Source: Baffinella frigidus
Lineage: Eukaryota > Cryptophyceae > Cryptomonadales > Baffinellaceae
Reading direction: 5' to 3'
Assembly: GCA_026770585.1 (NCBI GenBank)
Contig: MU646639.1
Location: 195,212 to 206,175, forward strand
Length of the DNA stretch: 10,964 bases
Below the pieces are notes generated by a model. That model saw nothing but the letters and a program-made list of their open reading frames with translations. It made no database searches and was not told where the DNA came from. Positions 1 through 6,225 of the stretch are shown piece by piece. The position numbers and the translations under genes were made by a program. The stretch's first letter is position 1, and every line of letters begins with the position of its first letter.

Positions 1-20
1 CCCCCCCCCCAAAAAAAAAG
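1..20. repeat. homopolymer junction at window edge
   Basis: Ten C followed directly by nine A. Such an abrupt pair of homopolymers at the window edge may be simple sequence or an assembly edge artefact. Nothing else can be said from the sequence. Confidence 0.5.
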
Positions 21-194
21 CGTGAACCGTAAAAGAGTCGTACGGGGAAAATAAATGGACGAATCTGCGTTTGTCGCTGTGCGGGGTGGACTCCGACCAG
101 CGGATTCGAAGGCTTGGATGCGAGACGTCTGGGCGTCTCGCAGTTTCGCCTCCGTCTCTGAGAGCTGCACCCGCAGGGCTTGGTTCGCCTTCAC
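1..194 (-). CDS. partial exon of a minus-strand split gene, coiled-coil protein
   Basis: Read on the minus strand from 194, just after a good acceptor (ttcag|GTG), the frame stays open to the window edge. The first 33 or so residues begin VKANQALRVQLSETEAKLRD and continue AQTSRIQAFESAG. They are rich in A, Q, E, K and R with leucine/valine at heptad-like spacing, typical of a coiled coil. Upstream of the acceptor the frame soon meets a stop, which supports the exon start. Phase 0 here matches the phase-0 donor at 1108, so the two exons join into one continuous helix. After about position 95 the composition looks less like protein; possible donors are at GCTG|gtcgga and CCCC|gtacga, so the true exon may end before the window edge. 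Specific function not recognised. Confidence 0.55.
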   Translation of the reverse strand, partial: MKANQALRVQLSETEAKLRDAQTSRIQAFESAGRSPPRTATNADSSIYFPRTTLLRFTLFFWGG

Positions 195-642
195 CTGAAG
201 AGTTCTCTCGGATTAGAGTGTGGACCGTGCCCGTAAAACAAAGAGTAATGTGTGAACCGTGCCAAAGCGTAATGTGGGAACATCCTTGCAATTTAGAAAC
301 ACGTTGTGCGAACCACACCCTTAAGATAGCAAAAAATGGGTTTTGAAATTGAGCCTGTCTCTGCATTAGAATGTTAAGCAAGTTCAAGGATTCATCTGAA
401 ATATGTCGGGTGTTCGTTCAGCACGGGTTGGGGGAGATGATGTGTTTGCTGAGAGGGTGTGAGAAGATGTGGCGTGTGTGTTTCGAGCTTTTAAGCCTAC
501 TGGCAAACACTGGTACCTCGCCAGAGTCTTTCAAGGGGTGGCCAAAAGTCAATTCCTCCTGAGAGCAGTGGTCTTCAAAAGTCAAAGGTCCTAGACATCT
601 AGGACTTACAAAAATCAACCAATCTGGCGTGGTACTGGACTA

Positions 643-792
643 ATCCGGGGACTTGTTTAATTTAAAAGAAAATGATTCCCTATTGGTTCATAGGAGTTGG
701 ACGAAGGTGAATTAGGACCCTAAGTAAATTCAACTAGGGCCAGAATCCGGTTTGATAGGCCATTTTCTTTTACATTAAACATGTTCCCGGAT
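643..792. mobile_element. 150-bp inverted-repeat element (MITE-like)
   Basis: The first 32 bases (643-674) and the last 32 (761-792) are inverted copies with 29 of 32 matches, starting ATCCGGGG and ending with an AAAAGAAAATG inner edge. There is no coding capacity between them. This is the form of a non-autonomous terminal-inverted-repeat transposon. It lies in the intron between the minus-strand exons at 1108 and 194. Confidence 0.7.
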
Positions 793-844
793 GAGGACAG
801 GCAAGCGCTGGTTTTGCCTGCACTGAAACGAACAAGAGAGTCGC

Positions 845-945
845 GTGACTGTTGAGTGACCCGGGCACGTTTTGTACCAAGACGGCGACAAAACCGGGCT
901 CGGATGGTGCCAGGAGTAGTACTGATTAGTCAACTGCCATACGGG
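845..945 (+). repeat. dispersed repeat family C, copy 1
   Basis: This stretch resembles, on the opposite strand, 3826-3935 and more loosely 5465-5560. Shared landmarks in order are a GTTGA/GTCTAACCCGG start, a TTTTGTACC block, an CCGGGC block, a GTNCCAGGA block and a TGATTAGTC end. It has no coding capacity, and its ends are not sharply defined by inverted repeats, so the boundaries are approximate. Confidence 0.45.
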
Positions 946-954
946 GGGCTGTCG

Positions 955-1091
955 TAGCTCTGCCTCAGCCGGGTTGGCGAACTATTCTCAAGTTGATATC
1001 CTGGGCTTGCGGTACCAATCCGTCAACTTTGGAGCGGAAAAGAGCCCGGGCTCACCAAACTGGTGAACCAAAATAGACTGAGACAGAGCTA
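955..1091 (-). mobile_element. 133-bp MITE, family A, flanked by TA
   Basis: The ends are inverted: GCTCTGCCTCAG at the left (957) and CTGAGACAGAGC at the right (to 1089), each flanked by TA. TA target duplication and short inverted ends are the mark of Tc1/mariner-type non-autonomous elements. The body matches, in opposite orientation, the element at 10201-10337, which has the same 133-bp length. It carries a core AAAGTTGACGGATTGGTACC (minus strand, 1030-1011) that recurs in other elements of the window. It sits in the minus-strand intron, 17 bases from the donor at 1108. Confidence 0.8.
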
Positions 1092-1107
1092 GGGCTCTTG
1101 TTCGCAC

Positions 1108-1186
1108 CTGGATCTCGAGCGCCTTGCGGATCTCTGCCTCGGGGATGGCCGGGTCGTTCCAGAACGCCAGCGCATTCGGGGGTTGT
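1108..1186 (-). CDS. exon of the minus-strand split gene
   Basis: Minus-strand reading after the acceptor ggcacag (AG at 1188-1187) gives one base, then 26 codons: QPPNALAFWNDPAIPEAEIR followed by KALEIQ, ending at the donor CAG|gtgcga. The last part, EAEIRKALEIQ, runs in the same phase (0) into the exon at 194, extending its coiled coil. The incoming phase (two bases expected from the previous exon) is not met by the upstream segment ending at 1369, which stops in phase 0. Either another exon intervenes, or a one-base change in the run of five C at 1178-1182 broke the frame: an alternative open frame (MANPTLETK... to GGTDNP) enters from upstream and would join if one C were added. Product not recognised. 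Confidence 0.5.
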
Positions 1187-1368
1187 CTGTGCCACCGCAC
1201 GCCGTTTCAGCTGCGCGGGCATGCATCACTGCGGCGCGCTCTCGCGTTTTCGTTTCAAGCGTGGGATTGGCCATGCTGCGTCGGGGTGGTGCGAACCAGG
1301 ACCAGCACTTGTGCGTTGCGCAGAGGCCCCAACATGCAGAGGAAGAAACGGCGCGGGAGGATGGAAAC

Positions 1369-1666
1369 CTGTCGCGGCCCAACATCAGAGGCGCCTGCTG
1401 GGACATCCCCGCCACTACTGGAGCCCCCCGCACGCTTATGCTCTTCACAGCGGTCCAGCTCGAACAGCGAGTCCTCCGCGATGGCCCCTGGTGCCCCTCC
1501 GTTCAGCGTGGATTTTGGGAGGGTCAAGCGGGTCTCTTGAACCCCCGCAGCTTGCGCTCCCAGGTTCTTCGTGGACAGCGCCGATCCCGGAAGCTCCACC
1601 TGAGCTCTTGAAAGAGAAGATGAAGACGAAGCTGGGCTCTGGGAGGAAGTGCCGACACCCCTTCCT
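1369..1666 (-). CDS. Ser/Gly/Ala-rich exon of the minus-strand gene
   Basis: On the minus strand, a pyrimidine-rich tract and gttgcag acceptor (AG at 1668-1667) are followed by one base and 99 open codons up to a donor CAG|gtttcc. The peptide starts GRGVGTSSQSPASS, is rich in S, G, A and P, and contains EDSLFELDRCEEHKRAGG. It is low complexity and probably a disordered linker; no domain is recognised. Its DNA and frame match the segment at 2152-1828 around SLFELDRCEE/LALLELQPSE, so the two are duplicates. GC-rich sequence leaves several frames open on both strands here, which lowers certainty. The splice link to the exon at 1186 is not resolved because the phases differ. Confidence 0.4.
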
Positions 1667-1776
1667 CTGCAACGACAACGTAAATTGTAAACCCCCAAAA
1701 ATCGTTGATATATTTTCAACTTTAGCAGGCTATTCGGGCCTCGCAATTTCTGGGCGAGACCCCCTTTTCTTTTACT

Positions 1777-1817
1777 AAAGTTGGCGAATTTGTACCAGAG
1801 CCAATTTTGTCAACTTT
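1777..1817. repeat. small inverted repeat with the shared GTTGACGAATTTGTACC core
   Basis: AAAGTTGGCGAATTT, then GTACC and a short spacer, then AATTTTGTCAACTTT: an imperfect inverted pair (11 of 15). The left arm plus GTACC is one base away from the core found in the other small elements. Probably a remnant of one of them, next to the minus-strand donor candidate at 1827. Confidence 0.5.
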
Positions 1818-1827
1818 GAAGATAGAC

Positions 1828-2152
1828 CCTCAACAGCTCCATCTCAGGGTGGGTTGCAGGGTGGTAACCAAGCATCATGGCGGTGATCCACAAGAAGGTT
1901 TCGGCCTTCCACACGGTACGATCTGCACCCCTTCCCATCCCCGCAGCGAGATCCTCCCCTGGAGCGCCCCCAGCGCGAGCATCCTCCACGATCCCACACC
2001 AACACCTGACCACCGTTGCAACTCGCCACTTCACTCCAGCTTCAGTCCTCCCGCACCCTGATGCTGCTTCACTGGGTTGGAGCTCCAACAGCGCCAGGCC
2101 CGGATGGGAGTGCCCTCTAGGCCACGCATCCTCCCCCCCCGGAGAGCCCCCT
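1828..2152 (-). CDS. candidate minus-strand exon, paralogue of 1369-1666
   Basis: After a gggcag acceptor (AG at 2154-2153) the minus strand gives one base and 108 open codons to a possible donor AGG|gtctat. The peptide includes GLALLELQPSEAASG, EDARAGGAPGEDLAAG and the less repetitive KAETFLWITAMMLGYHPATH followed by PEMELLRV. One base at the start and phase 0 at the end is exactly the layout of the segment at 1666-1369, and the leucine-rich stretch aligns with it codon for codon, so this is a tandem exon duplication or an alternative exon. The overlapping plus-strand open frame (1877-2503) is proline/serine-rich and lacks splice support, so I treat it as a shadow. No family recognised; may be a decayed copy. 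Confidence 0.35.
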
Positions 2153-2173
2153 CTGCCCTTGTGGATCCCTCAG

Positions 2174-2631
2174 CCCGTTGCGATCTGGGAGGTGCATAAC
2201 GTGATTGTCTTAGCTGTGATGTCTCTTACACATGGATTGTTCGGCAGGCATGCGGAGCCGGTGACATGGATACTGTCAATCTCTACCTCTCAGGTGCTGC
2301 AAACAACCCCCGTGTTCTCGTTCGTAGACTCCCTTCTCCCCTTCCCAGACACGGATCCGCCCGTCTCGAATCGCTGCATTCGCTCAGACAGCAACGCCAG
2401 GACACAACTTCGCGCCACCCAACATGATTCTGGCAATTTTTACCAGGAACACACCATGCCGCTGTTACACCTCAGCTGCGTTAAAAACACCCACGCAATG
2501 TGATTTTGTGCAAATGTGATTTTGTGCCCTGGCGTGGAAGGGAGCGGTTCTGCTTCTTCTTCTCCTTTATTACTCTCGTATGATATGATGGTTTACCCAA
2601 TCAACTTCATCTTATGCCTCAGCACTCTTCA
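2174..2631. other. no clear gene
   Basis: GC-rich, low-complexity sequence without a convincing exon. On the minus strand about 2430-2310 reads SERMQRFETGGSVSGKG, which could be a short exon but has no clean splice pair. At 2500-2530 a 17-base unit (tgtgattttgtgc plus a few bases) is repeated twice in tandem. Confidence 0.3.
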
Positions 2632-2756
2632 GGGAGCAAGTCTGACTTCACCGGGGGCAAGCACCTATGCACAGCACTCTCCAACGTTGTTTTTGAAACG
2701 TGATGTGGTGCCCTGGCGCGGCAGGAAGCAAGTCCGATTTCCTCGGGGGCAAGCGG
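2632..2756 (+). repeat. two direct repeats about 92 bp apart
   Basis: GGAGCAAGTCTGACTTCACC-GGGGGCAAGC (about 2632-2664) recurs as GAAGCAAGTCCGATTTCCTC-GGGGGCAAGC (2724-2756). A TGCCCTGGCGNGG block near 2525 recurs near 2708. This points to a tandem duplication that has since diverged. No coding capacity is supported. Confidence 0.5.
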
Positions 2757-2782
2757 GTGATGCCTTTCCACCTCGCTCCGGG

Positions 2783-2822
2783 AGGCCTCTCGGCGCTCTC
2801 CCTCGCGGTTCGTTCTTCTTCT
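2783..2822 (+). repeat. dispersed pyrimidine-rich repeat, copy 1
   Basis: GGCCTCTCGGCGCTCTCCCT followed by CGCGGTTCGTTCTTCTT is almost identical to 3122-3160. The two copies bracket the large palindrome at 2904-3053. Shorter relatives (CGCGGTTCGTTC, GCGACGGTTCGTGCC) occur at about 3793, 7917, 8079, 8363, 8599 and 8990. Confidence 0.6.
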
Positions 2823-2903
2823 CTTCTTTATGACTCTCCAGTCAATATCAATAATTTTACTCTCAAGTGACTCTCAAGGCTGGCGATGAGTGGTCCAACA
2901 GTC

Positions 2904-3053
2904 TTATCTCAGAAAACGAGTTCTAAAACCCGTTTTCTTAAGTCAATTCCCCTATAAATTTGTCAACTTATGCGGAGAGTAAAGAATAAGTTGACGAATT
3001 TGTAGGGGGATTGACTTAAGAAAACGAGTTTTAGAACTCGTTTTCTGAGATAA
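2904..3053. mobile_element. near-complete palindrome, 67-bp arms (MITE-like)
   Basis: Arms 2904-2970 and 2987-3053 are inverted copies with only a few mismatches, separated by a 16-base spacer. The ends read TTATCTCAG and CTGAGATAA, which fits an element bounded by TA. Within each arm a GAAAACG...CGTTTTC pair makes a further small hairpin. The inner arms contain AAGTTGACGAATTTGTA, the core shared with other families here. No coding capacity. The transcript or single strand would fold into a long hairpin. Confidence 0.8.
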
Positions 3054-3121
3054 AGTCTATGAGCCTTAAGACGAGCCTGCCTTGGTACAGAGGTAGTCCT
3101 CAAATATGAACCGGCTCCTGG

Positions 3122-3160
3122 CGGCCTTTCGGCGCTCTCCCTCGCGGTTCGTTCTTCTCT
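3122..3160 (+). repeat. dispersed pyrimidine-rich repeat, copy 2
   Basis: Near-identical to 2783-2822 (GGCCTTTCGGCGCTCTCCCT...). Just downstream, TTTTGAAAAGTGATCA (3177-3192) also recurs near 8643 (TTCTGAAAAGTGATCA), again next to a copy of the GCGACGGTTCGTG motif, so the repeat is a compound unit longer than this piece. Confidence 0.6.
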
Positions 3161-3170
3161 TCTTCTTCTT

Positions 3171-3353
3171 GTGATCTTTTTGAAAAGTGATCAACTACTA
3201 CACCGCGCCCGGGGGGGGAAATCCCTTAGAAAACAAATGGCTCTAGTCGGAACCGGAAATTCCGACAGTGTAAAGCGCATCATCACGTCCTCTCGGAGAC
3301 AAGATGAGGAGAACAGCCACGACATCTCACCGGTCGGAGATATAAAAGAATAG
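3171..3353 (+). CDS. hypothetical 60-residue open frame, doubtful
   Basis: An open frame of 60 codons whose middle (RKQMALVGTGNSDSVKRI) and charged end (RRQDEENSHDISPVGDIKE) look protein-like. Its first codons lie in the dispersed repeat (TTTTGAAAAGTGATCA), and there are no splice signals or homologous copies to support it. It could be chance, or the last exon of something lost. No function proposed. Confidence 0.18.
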   Translation: MIFLKSDQLLHRARGGKSLRKQMALVGTGNSDSVKRIITSSRRQDEENSHDISPVGDIKE

Positions 3354-3359
3354 TTAAAT

Positions 3360-3825
3360 GGTGTGCTGTTTACATGCGACATTTTTAGCTTGCATTAATG
3401 GATTTCGAATTGATGGACTGTTTACCCCACAAAAGTTAGTTGTTGTGACTCTTTTTCTATTTATGGACGCAAAGGTTTTTTTTTTTTTAACGCGTCTTCT
3501 TGGTCATTGCAACGACCTTTTTTTCGAACCCTAAAAACCATGCGCCCATATTCTCATAGACGGCTCCAAACATCAAGAGGAAACGACGCAATTCAGGACG
3601 TGAAGATCTCTAAAAGGATTGTATATCCAGCTTATAAATAGCCTGTACAAGTCCATAAAACCCTGGGCCTTTAAAAGCTCGGGGACTTCCCCCCCCGGGC
3701 GCGGTGGTACCGCTTGCGTCGAAGAGCGGTTTACGTGTGTTTAGTAGCGTTTTATCTCCGCGAAAACGCACCTGTTGGCTCCCTTCCAGACATCGCGGTT
3801 CGTTCGTAGAGCGTCCCACCACGGT
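3360..3825. other. no clear gene; simple AT-rich and mixed sequence
   Basis: Contains a run of twelve T near 3478-3489, and CTTATAAATAG near 3631, which resembles a TATA element but has no gene placed to use it. The minus strand is open from 3822 to 3610 (70 codons, ending KLDIQSF), without splice or homology support. AGCGTCCCACCACNG near 3809 recurs near 7609. Confidence 0.3.
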
Positions 3826-3935
3826 TGACTGGTTGCACAGCTACTACAGGGTCGACTAATCACAGCTTGTCCTGGTACTAACCCTGCCCGGATTAGATAC
3901 CTCCCCGGTACAAAATCTGCCGGGTTAGACAGTTG
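3826..3935 (-). repeat. dispersed repeat family C, copy 2
   Basis: Read on the minus strand it follows 845-945 in the same order: CTAACCCGG, TTTTGTACCGG, AATCCGGGC, TTAGTACCAGGA, then GATTAGTCGAC. It is in opposite orientation to that copy. The edges are approximate. Confidence 0.45.
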
Positions 3936-3980
3936 AGGTGGAACTCCACAGTTTCTCCTTAGCCTTAATACGGCGAAGCG

Positions 3981-4098
3981 TAGCTCTGCCTGAGTAAAAT
4001 TGGGCTCGCCGTATTTTGTATTTTGGTGGCACCTTTGTACTAGATTTCCAGGACTGAATGTGTTTTATGGCGAGCAAAGTTTTACTCAGGCAGAGCTA
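3981..4098. mobile_element. 114-bp MITE with perfect 17-bp ends and TA duplication
   Basis: The left end GCTCTGCCTGAGTAAAA (3983-3999) and right end TTTTACTCAGGCAGAGC (4080-4096) are perfect inverted repeats, each flanked by TA. The first eight bases equal those of the 133-bp family A, but the interior differs, so it shares only the transposase-recognised end. The perfect ends suggest a fairly recent insertion. Confidence 0.85.
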
Positions 4099-4164
4099 GA
4101 AAGATGTGCGGTCAGTCAATCGTGGCGGGACTCTCATTTGAAAGTAGCGGCGTCCGACGTCTCC

Positions 4165-4272
4165 TAGCTCTGCCTCACTCGGGTTGACTGATCGTTTTCA
4201 CACCAAAAGTTGACGAGTTTGTACCAGATAACAGGGAAATCAACTTCCGGTCTCCTCGTTTTGATGAGACAC
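4165..4272 (+). mobile_element. family D element, copy 1
   Basis: Begins TA GCTCTGCCTCACTCGG, so the left end matches family A. Its body (GGGTTGACTGATCGTTTTCA, then AAAAGTTGACGAGTTTGTACC, then ATCAACTTCCGGTCTCCTC and a small GAT/GAGAC hairpin) matches 5320-5425 base for base over most of about 105 bp. No right-hand inverted end is clear, so it may be truncated. Confidence 0.6.
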
Positions 4273-4314
4273 GATTAGTTTGGTCTCTGAGACTCCCGCG
4301 TCCATTCACACGTC

Positions 4315-4490
4315 CCCCCGCAAGCCATCTATCCGTACCGCGTCCTGGGTCTCGTCCGAATCTCGTACCGCGTTCTGAGTGTCGTGTCCGCGTGTCGTGT
4401 CCGGCAAGCTACCTTTTGGAGGGAGTTAATACGCAATAACTACCTGTTTTGTCCGATTTGTACCGGATGTTCTGAGTGTCGTGTCCGGGC
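4315..4490 (+). repeat. short imperfect tandem repeat upstream of the first ankyrin exon
   Basis: CGTACCGCGTCCTGGGTCTC and CGTACCGCGTTCTGAGTGTC stand one after the other, and GTTCTGAGTGTCGTGTCCG returns at 4469-4488 just before the exon acceptor. The piece at 4400-4425 (TCCGGCAAGCTAC...TTTTGGAGGGAG) resembles the exon start at 4493 and looks like a decayed copy of it. Confidence 0.5.
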
Positions 4491-4492
4491 AG

Positions 4493-4540
4493 GCTACTGG
4501 AGGGCACACTGTGGTGCTGGAGGCGCTGCTGAACGTCAAG
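4493..4540 (+). CDS. ankyrin-repeat gene, exon 1 seen (earlier exons not found)
   Basis: After the acceptor gggcag the sequence gives 16 codons in phase 0, ATGGHTVVLEALLNVK, ending at AAG|gtaaac. GHTVVLEALLN is the second-helix signature of an ankyrin repeat (consensus GHxEVVxLLLxxGA). Ankyrin repeats are helix-turn-helix units that bind other proteins and have no catalysis. The phase (0/0) agrees with the next exon. I could not find an exon for the first helix upstream, nor a start codon, so the 5' part of the gene is missing, lies outside the window, or has decayed. Confidence 0.6.
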
Positions 4541-4676
4541 GTAAACCCTAAATCTACCTAAACCCCAGACCCTAAATCAACCTTAACCCTGAACCCTACA
4601 CCCTAAACTCTAAACCCTAGACCCTAAACCCTAAACCCTAAACCCTAAACCCTAAACCCTAAACCCTAAATCCAAG
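4541..4676 (+). repeat. telomere-like CCCTAAA array forming a whole intron
   Basis: The donor gtaaaccctaaa is itself in register with the repeat. Degenerate units lead into perfect CCCTAAA copies (about 4626-4670), and the intron ends tccaag. Almost all its 136 bases are telomere-type repeat. Both borders read AAG|GT, a direct duplication at the insertion point. Confidence 0.75.
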
Positions 4677-4720
4677 GTTCCGGCGAACAGCCGCGCGGAC
4701 ATCAACGGGGCCTCCAACAG
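4677..4720 (+). CDS. ankyrin-repeat gene, exon 2 seen
   Basis: Starting in phase 0 after tccaag, 14 codons and two bases read VPANSRADINGASN, ending AACAG|gtgcgt. RADINGASN corresponds to the ankyrin turn GADVNxxxx that closes one repeat and opens the next. The two leftover bases (AG) join the T at 5224 to make Ser, giving NGASN-S-GDTALM, which is what an ankyrin repeat border should read. A second, decayed copy (GACGGGTCCTGCAACAGGCG) lies at about 4874-4893 and has lost the GT donor. Confidence 0.6.
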
Positions 4721-4870
4721 GTGCGTTTTCGCGGCCATAAAACGCCAATAAACCCACACAAAACGCTGATACACGCGTAAAACTCTAATAAACACTGAAC
4801 AGGCGCGATTTCAGGGTCCAGCGCGTGTTGGACACACTGAAGTCGTGTTGGACGCACTGTAACCGCGCCG

Positions 4871-4895
4871 CTTCAGCTGGACGGGTCCTGCAACA
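4871..4895 (+). pseudogene. decayed copy of exon 2
   Basis: GACGGGTCCTGCAACAGGCG followed by CGTTTTCGCTGCC aligns with the end of exon 2 and its donor region (AACGGGGCCTCCAACAGGTG...). The donor GT has become GC and the upstream RADIN codons are gone. Confidence 0.5.
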
Positions 4896-5001
4896 GGCGC
4901 GTTTTCGCTGCCCCCGTCCCTGAAACGGCGCGATATCCAGGACGAGATACTATCTAATACACCATTGACAGTGTTGGTAATGGAGTTGTTTTCGCATCTG
5001 C

Positions 5002-5091
5002 TGGCCACGAAAACAATGAAACAATGGCGAACGTTGACGATTTAGTACCAGCATCAAAAATTTGCATTATTTCACTGTTTTCGCGTGGCCA
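5002..5091. mobile_element. 90-bp MITE, family B
   Basis: Left TGGCCACGAAAACAATGAAA and right TTTCACTGTTTTCGCGTGGCCA are inverted copies with a few differences. The interior has GTTGACGATTTAGTACC, the core shared with other families. It lies in the ankyrin intron between exons 2 and 3. Relatives are at 5745-5822 and 7264-7343. Confidence 0.65.
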
Positions 5092-5137
5092 AGAGGTGAG
5101 AACACCGCTCTAATAACGTTGTCTCTCCCGCTGGCAG

Positions 5138-5177
5138 TGGAGACACGGCGCTGATGGCTGGAGCGTGTTTCCCATGA
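5138..5177 (+). pseudogene. truncated copy of ankyrin exon 3
   Basis: After ctggcag the sequence T-GGA-GAC-ACG... reads GDTALMAGACFP and then meets TGA. It matches the first eight codons of the exon at 5224, including the acceptor and the phase, then diverges. It is a partial exon duplicate 86 bases upstream of the intact one. Confidence 0.6.
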
Positions 5178-5223
5178 CGTTTCCCAGAGTCGTTATTCAT
5201 AAAGTGCTCTCTCATTTTCGCAG

Positions 5224-5294
5224 TGGAGACACAGCGCTGATGGCTGCGGCTGCGGCGGGGATGCCCGATGCTGTCGCGCTACTCCTTACCCGCG
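5224..5294 (+). CDS. ankyrin-repeat gene, exon 3
   Basis: The acceptor ttttcgcag is followed by T, then GDTALMAAAAAGMPDAVALL and LTR plus one base of Gly, ending at the donor CGCG|gtgacc. This is a clear ankyrin core: the TALM (TPLH-like) tetrapeptide opening helix 1, AAAAAG, then PDAVALLLTRG for helix 2. The frame reaches TAG shortly after the donor, so splicing is required. Phase 1 at the end matches the GA that begins both exon copies at 5696 and 5956, giving RGAD or RGAE at the turn. Confidence 0.75.
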
Positions 5295-5318
5295 GTGACC
5301 TTCCCTGCCGTGATACCT

Positions 5319-5445
5319 AGATCTACCTGAGTCGGGTTGACTGATTGTTTTCACGCGAAAAGTTGACGGGGTGTGTTCCGCAAACCAGGAAAATTAACTC
5401 CCGGTCTCCTCATGTTGAGGAGACCTGCTCAACTTAGGCAGCGCT
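5319..5445 (+). mobile_element. family D element, copy 2
   Basis: From CTAGATCTACCTGAGTCGGG it follows the copy at 4165 closely through GGTTGACTGATTGTTTTCAC, AAAAGTTGACGGGGTGTGTT, ATTAACTCCCGGTCTCCTC and GAGGAGAC. It then ends CTCAACTTAGGCAGCGCTGG, a degraded inverted copy of its left end. It sits in the ankyrin intron after exon 3. Confidence 0.6.
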
Positions 5446-5464
5446 GGAAGGCGGTTTCCAAACC

Positions 5465-5560
5465 ATCACAGTCCTACCCATTTTGTCGAACTTGCGGGAT
5501 GTCCTGGTGGTACCCGTGATCATCGAGGTACGAAACCTGCCGGGTTTGGTCAACAGCTGC
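5465..5560 (-). repeat. dispersed repeat family C, copy 3
   Basis: Minus-strand reading gives GTTGACCAAACCCGGCAGG, TTTCGTACCTCG, GGTACCACCAGGACA in the same order as the copy at 3826-3935. It is more diverged than the other two. Confidence 0.35.
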
Positions 5561-5695
5561 GAGCGTCTTTAGTCAATAGCCGCGAGCGTAGCTGGTTGCC
5601 TGCGCGAGGTGTATTGAAGAACCCCCTCCCCCTCTCTGTAAAGCGACTCTCCTCCCCTGGGTTTGGTCAACAGTGATTTCCCCTCCCCCCGGCAG

Positions 5696-5732
5696 GAGCA
5701 GACTTCGGGAGCGTGGACGAACTGGGCAACAG
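5696..5732 (+). pseudogene. ankyrin exon 4, shortened copy 1
   Basis: After ccggcag the bases GA complete the Gly of exon 3 and continue ADFGSVDELGN, an ankyrin turn. The copy then reads AACAGGCTAGG where the copies at 5956 and 6164 read ACACCGCGCTTCAC, so the TALHCAAR helix is missing and the expected donor is absent. It could still be spliced at CTAG|gttgcg, but that gives an incomplete repeat. Most likely a decayed duplicate of the intact exon at 5956. Confidence 0.5.
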
Positions 5733-5744
5733 GCTAGGTTGCGG

Positions 5745-5822
5745 TGATCCGTGGCAAAAGTTGACGGATTAGTACCAGCACGGTCAACCTTTCCCATTGT
5801 TTCATTCTTTTCGCGTGGCCAA
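5745..5822 (+). mobile_element. family B element, partial copy
   Basis: AAAAGTTGACGGATTAGTACC followed by CCATTGTTTCATTCTTTTCGC and GTGGCCAA matches the right half of the element at 5002-5091. The left inverted end is reduced to GTGGC. Confidence 0.5.
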
Positions 5823-5955
5823 CAGATACGAAAACCGACTTCAATGGTGCTGGCCCCTCCCCCGGCAGGAACGTCTCTCAATCAGAACCCGAAACCCTAA
5901 AGGGATGCAGAGCAGGAGTTACAACTCTAAATCCTAAACCCTCATCACCCGGCAG

Positions 5956-6019
5956 GAGCGGAGGTCGGGAGCGTGAATGAGCTGGGCGACACCGCGCTTC
6001 ACTGCGCAGCGCGCATCAC
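5956..6019 (+). CDS. ankyrin-repeat gene, exon 4
   Basis: The acceptor cccggcag is followed by GA, then AEVGSVNELGDTALHCAARI and two bases of Thr, ending ATCAC|gtactt. DTALHCAARI is a near-consensus ankyrin helix 1 (DTALHxAAR). Incoming phase 1 fits exon 3 (R-G-AEVGS), and outgoing phase 2 fits the G that opens the exon at 7126 (ATC ACG). This is the only one of three copies with both a good acceptor and a good donor. The upstream intron contains telomere-like units (about 5888-5942). Confidence 0.65.
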
Positions 6020-6041
6020 GTACTTGCCCCCCTTATCGTTC

Positions 6042-6176
6042 GTTTAGAAGGGCGCACCACGTGTTTGGAAGGGCGCAAAAGTGTTTCAGAAGGGCGTAAC
6101 ACGTGTTTAGAAGGGCGCAGCACGTGTTTAGAAGGGCGTGTGCCCCCTTTCCCTTTGGTTTAGAAGGACGTCGGGA
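6042..6176 (+). repeat. minisatellite of about 21 bp
   Basis: GTTTAGAAGGGCGCAGCACGT and variants start at 6042, 6063, 6083, 6105, 6126 and, after a pyrimidine patch, 6158. A related single unit is at 6244. The last full unit fuses directly into an ankyrin exon copy (GTTTAGAAGGACGTCGGGAG). The array lies in the intron after exon 4. Confidence 0.75.
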
Positions 6177-6225
6177 GCGCGAACGAGCTGGGCAACACCG
6201 CGCTTCACTGCGCCGCGCGTATCAC
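6164..6225 (+). pseudogene. ankyrin exon 4, copy 3 without its own acceptor
   Basis: KDVGSANELGNTALHCAARI followed by two bases of Thr and AC|gtgacc matches exon 4 at 5956 over 18 residues, including the donor. Its 5' end is replaced by the minisatellite unit, so the phase-1 acceptor is lost; tttag could serve but only in phase 0. The sequence after it (CCCGTTGGTTTAGAAGGGTG) also parallels the sequence after copy 2, so a block of about 110 bp was duplicated. Confidence 0.55.

Noticed and set aside
100-125. tRNA-like GGATTCGAAGG segment
   Set aside because: It resembles a T-arm only over a few bases; no cloverleaf can be built, and the strand is better explained as the coiled-coil exon.
1098-1778. 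226-codon plus-strand open frame
   Set aside because: It lies opposite the minus-strand exons, is rich in R, P, S and W as expected for a shadow frame, and has no recognisable domain.
1877-2503. 208-codon plus-strand open frame
   Set aside because: Pro/Ser/His-rich composition typical of the reverse of a GC-rich segment; the minus strand shows a more protein-like frame with splice borders.
3630-3640. TATA box (CTTATAAATAG)
   Set aside because: No gene start can be placed downstream on either strand.
6042-6176. CRISPR-like spaced repeats
   Set aside because: Units of about 21 bp abut without unique spacers of constant length, and the setting is eukaryotic; this is a minisatellite.
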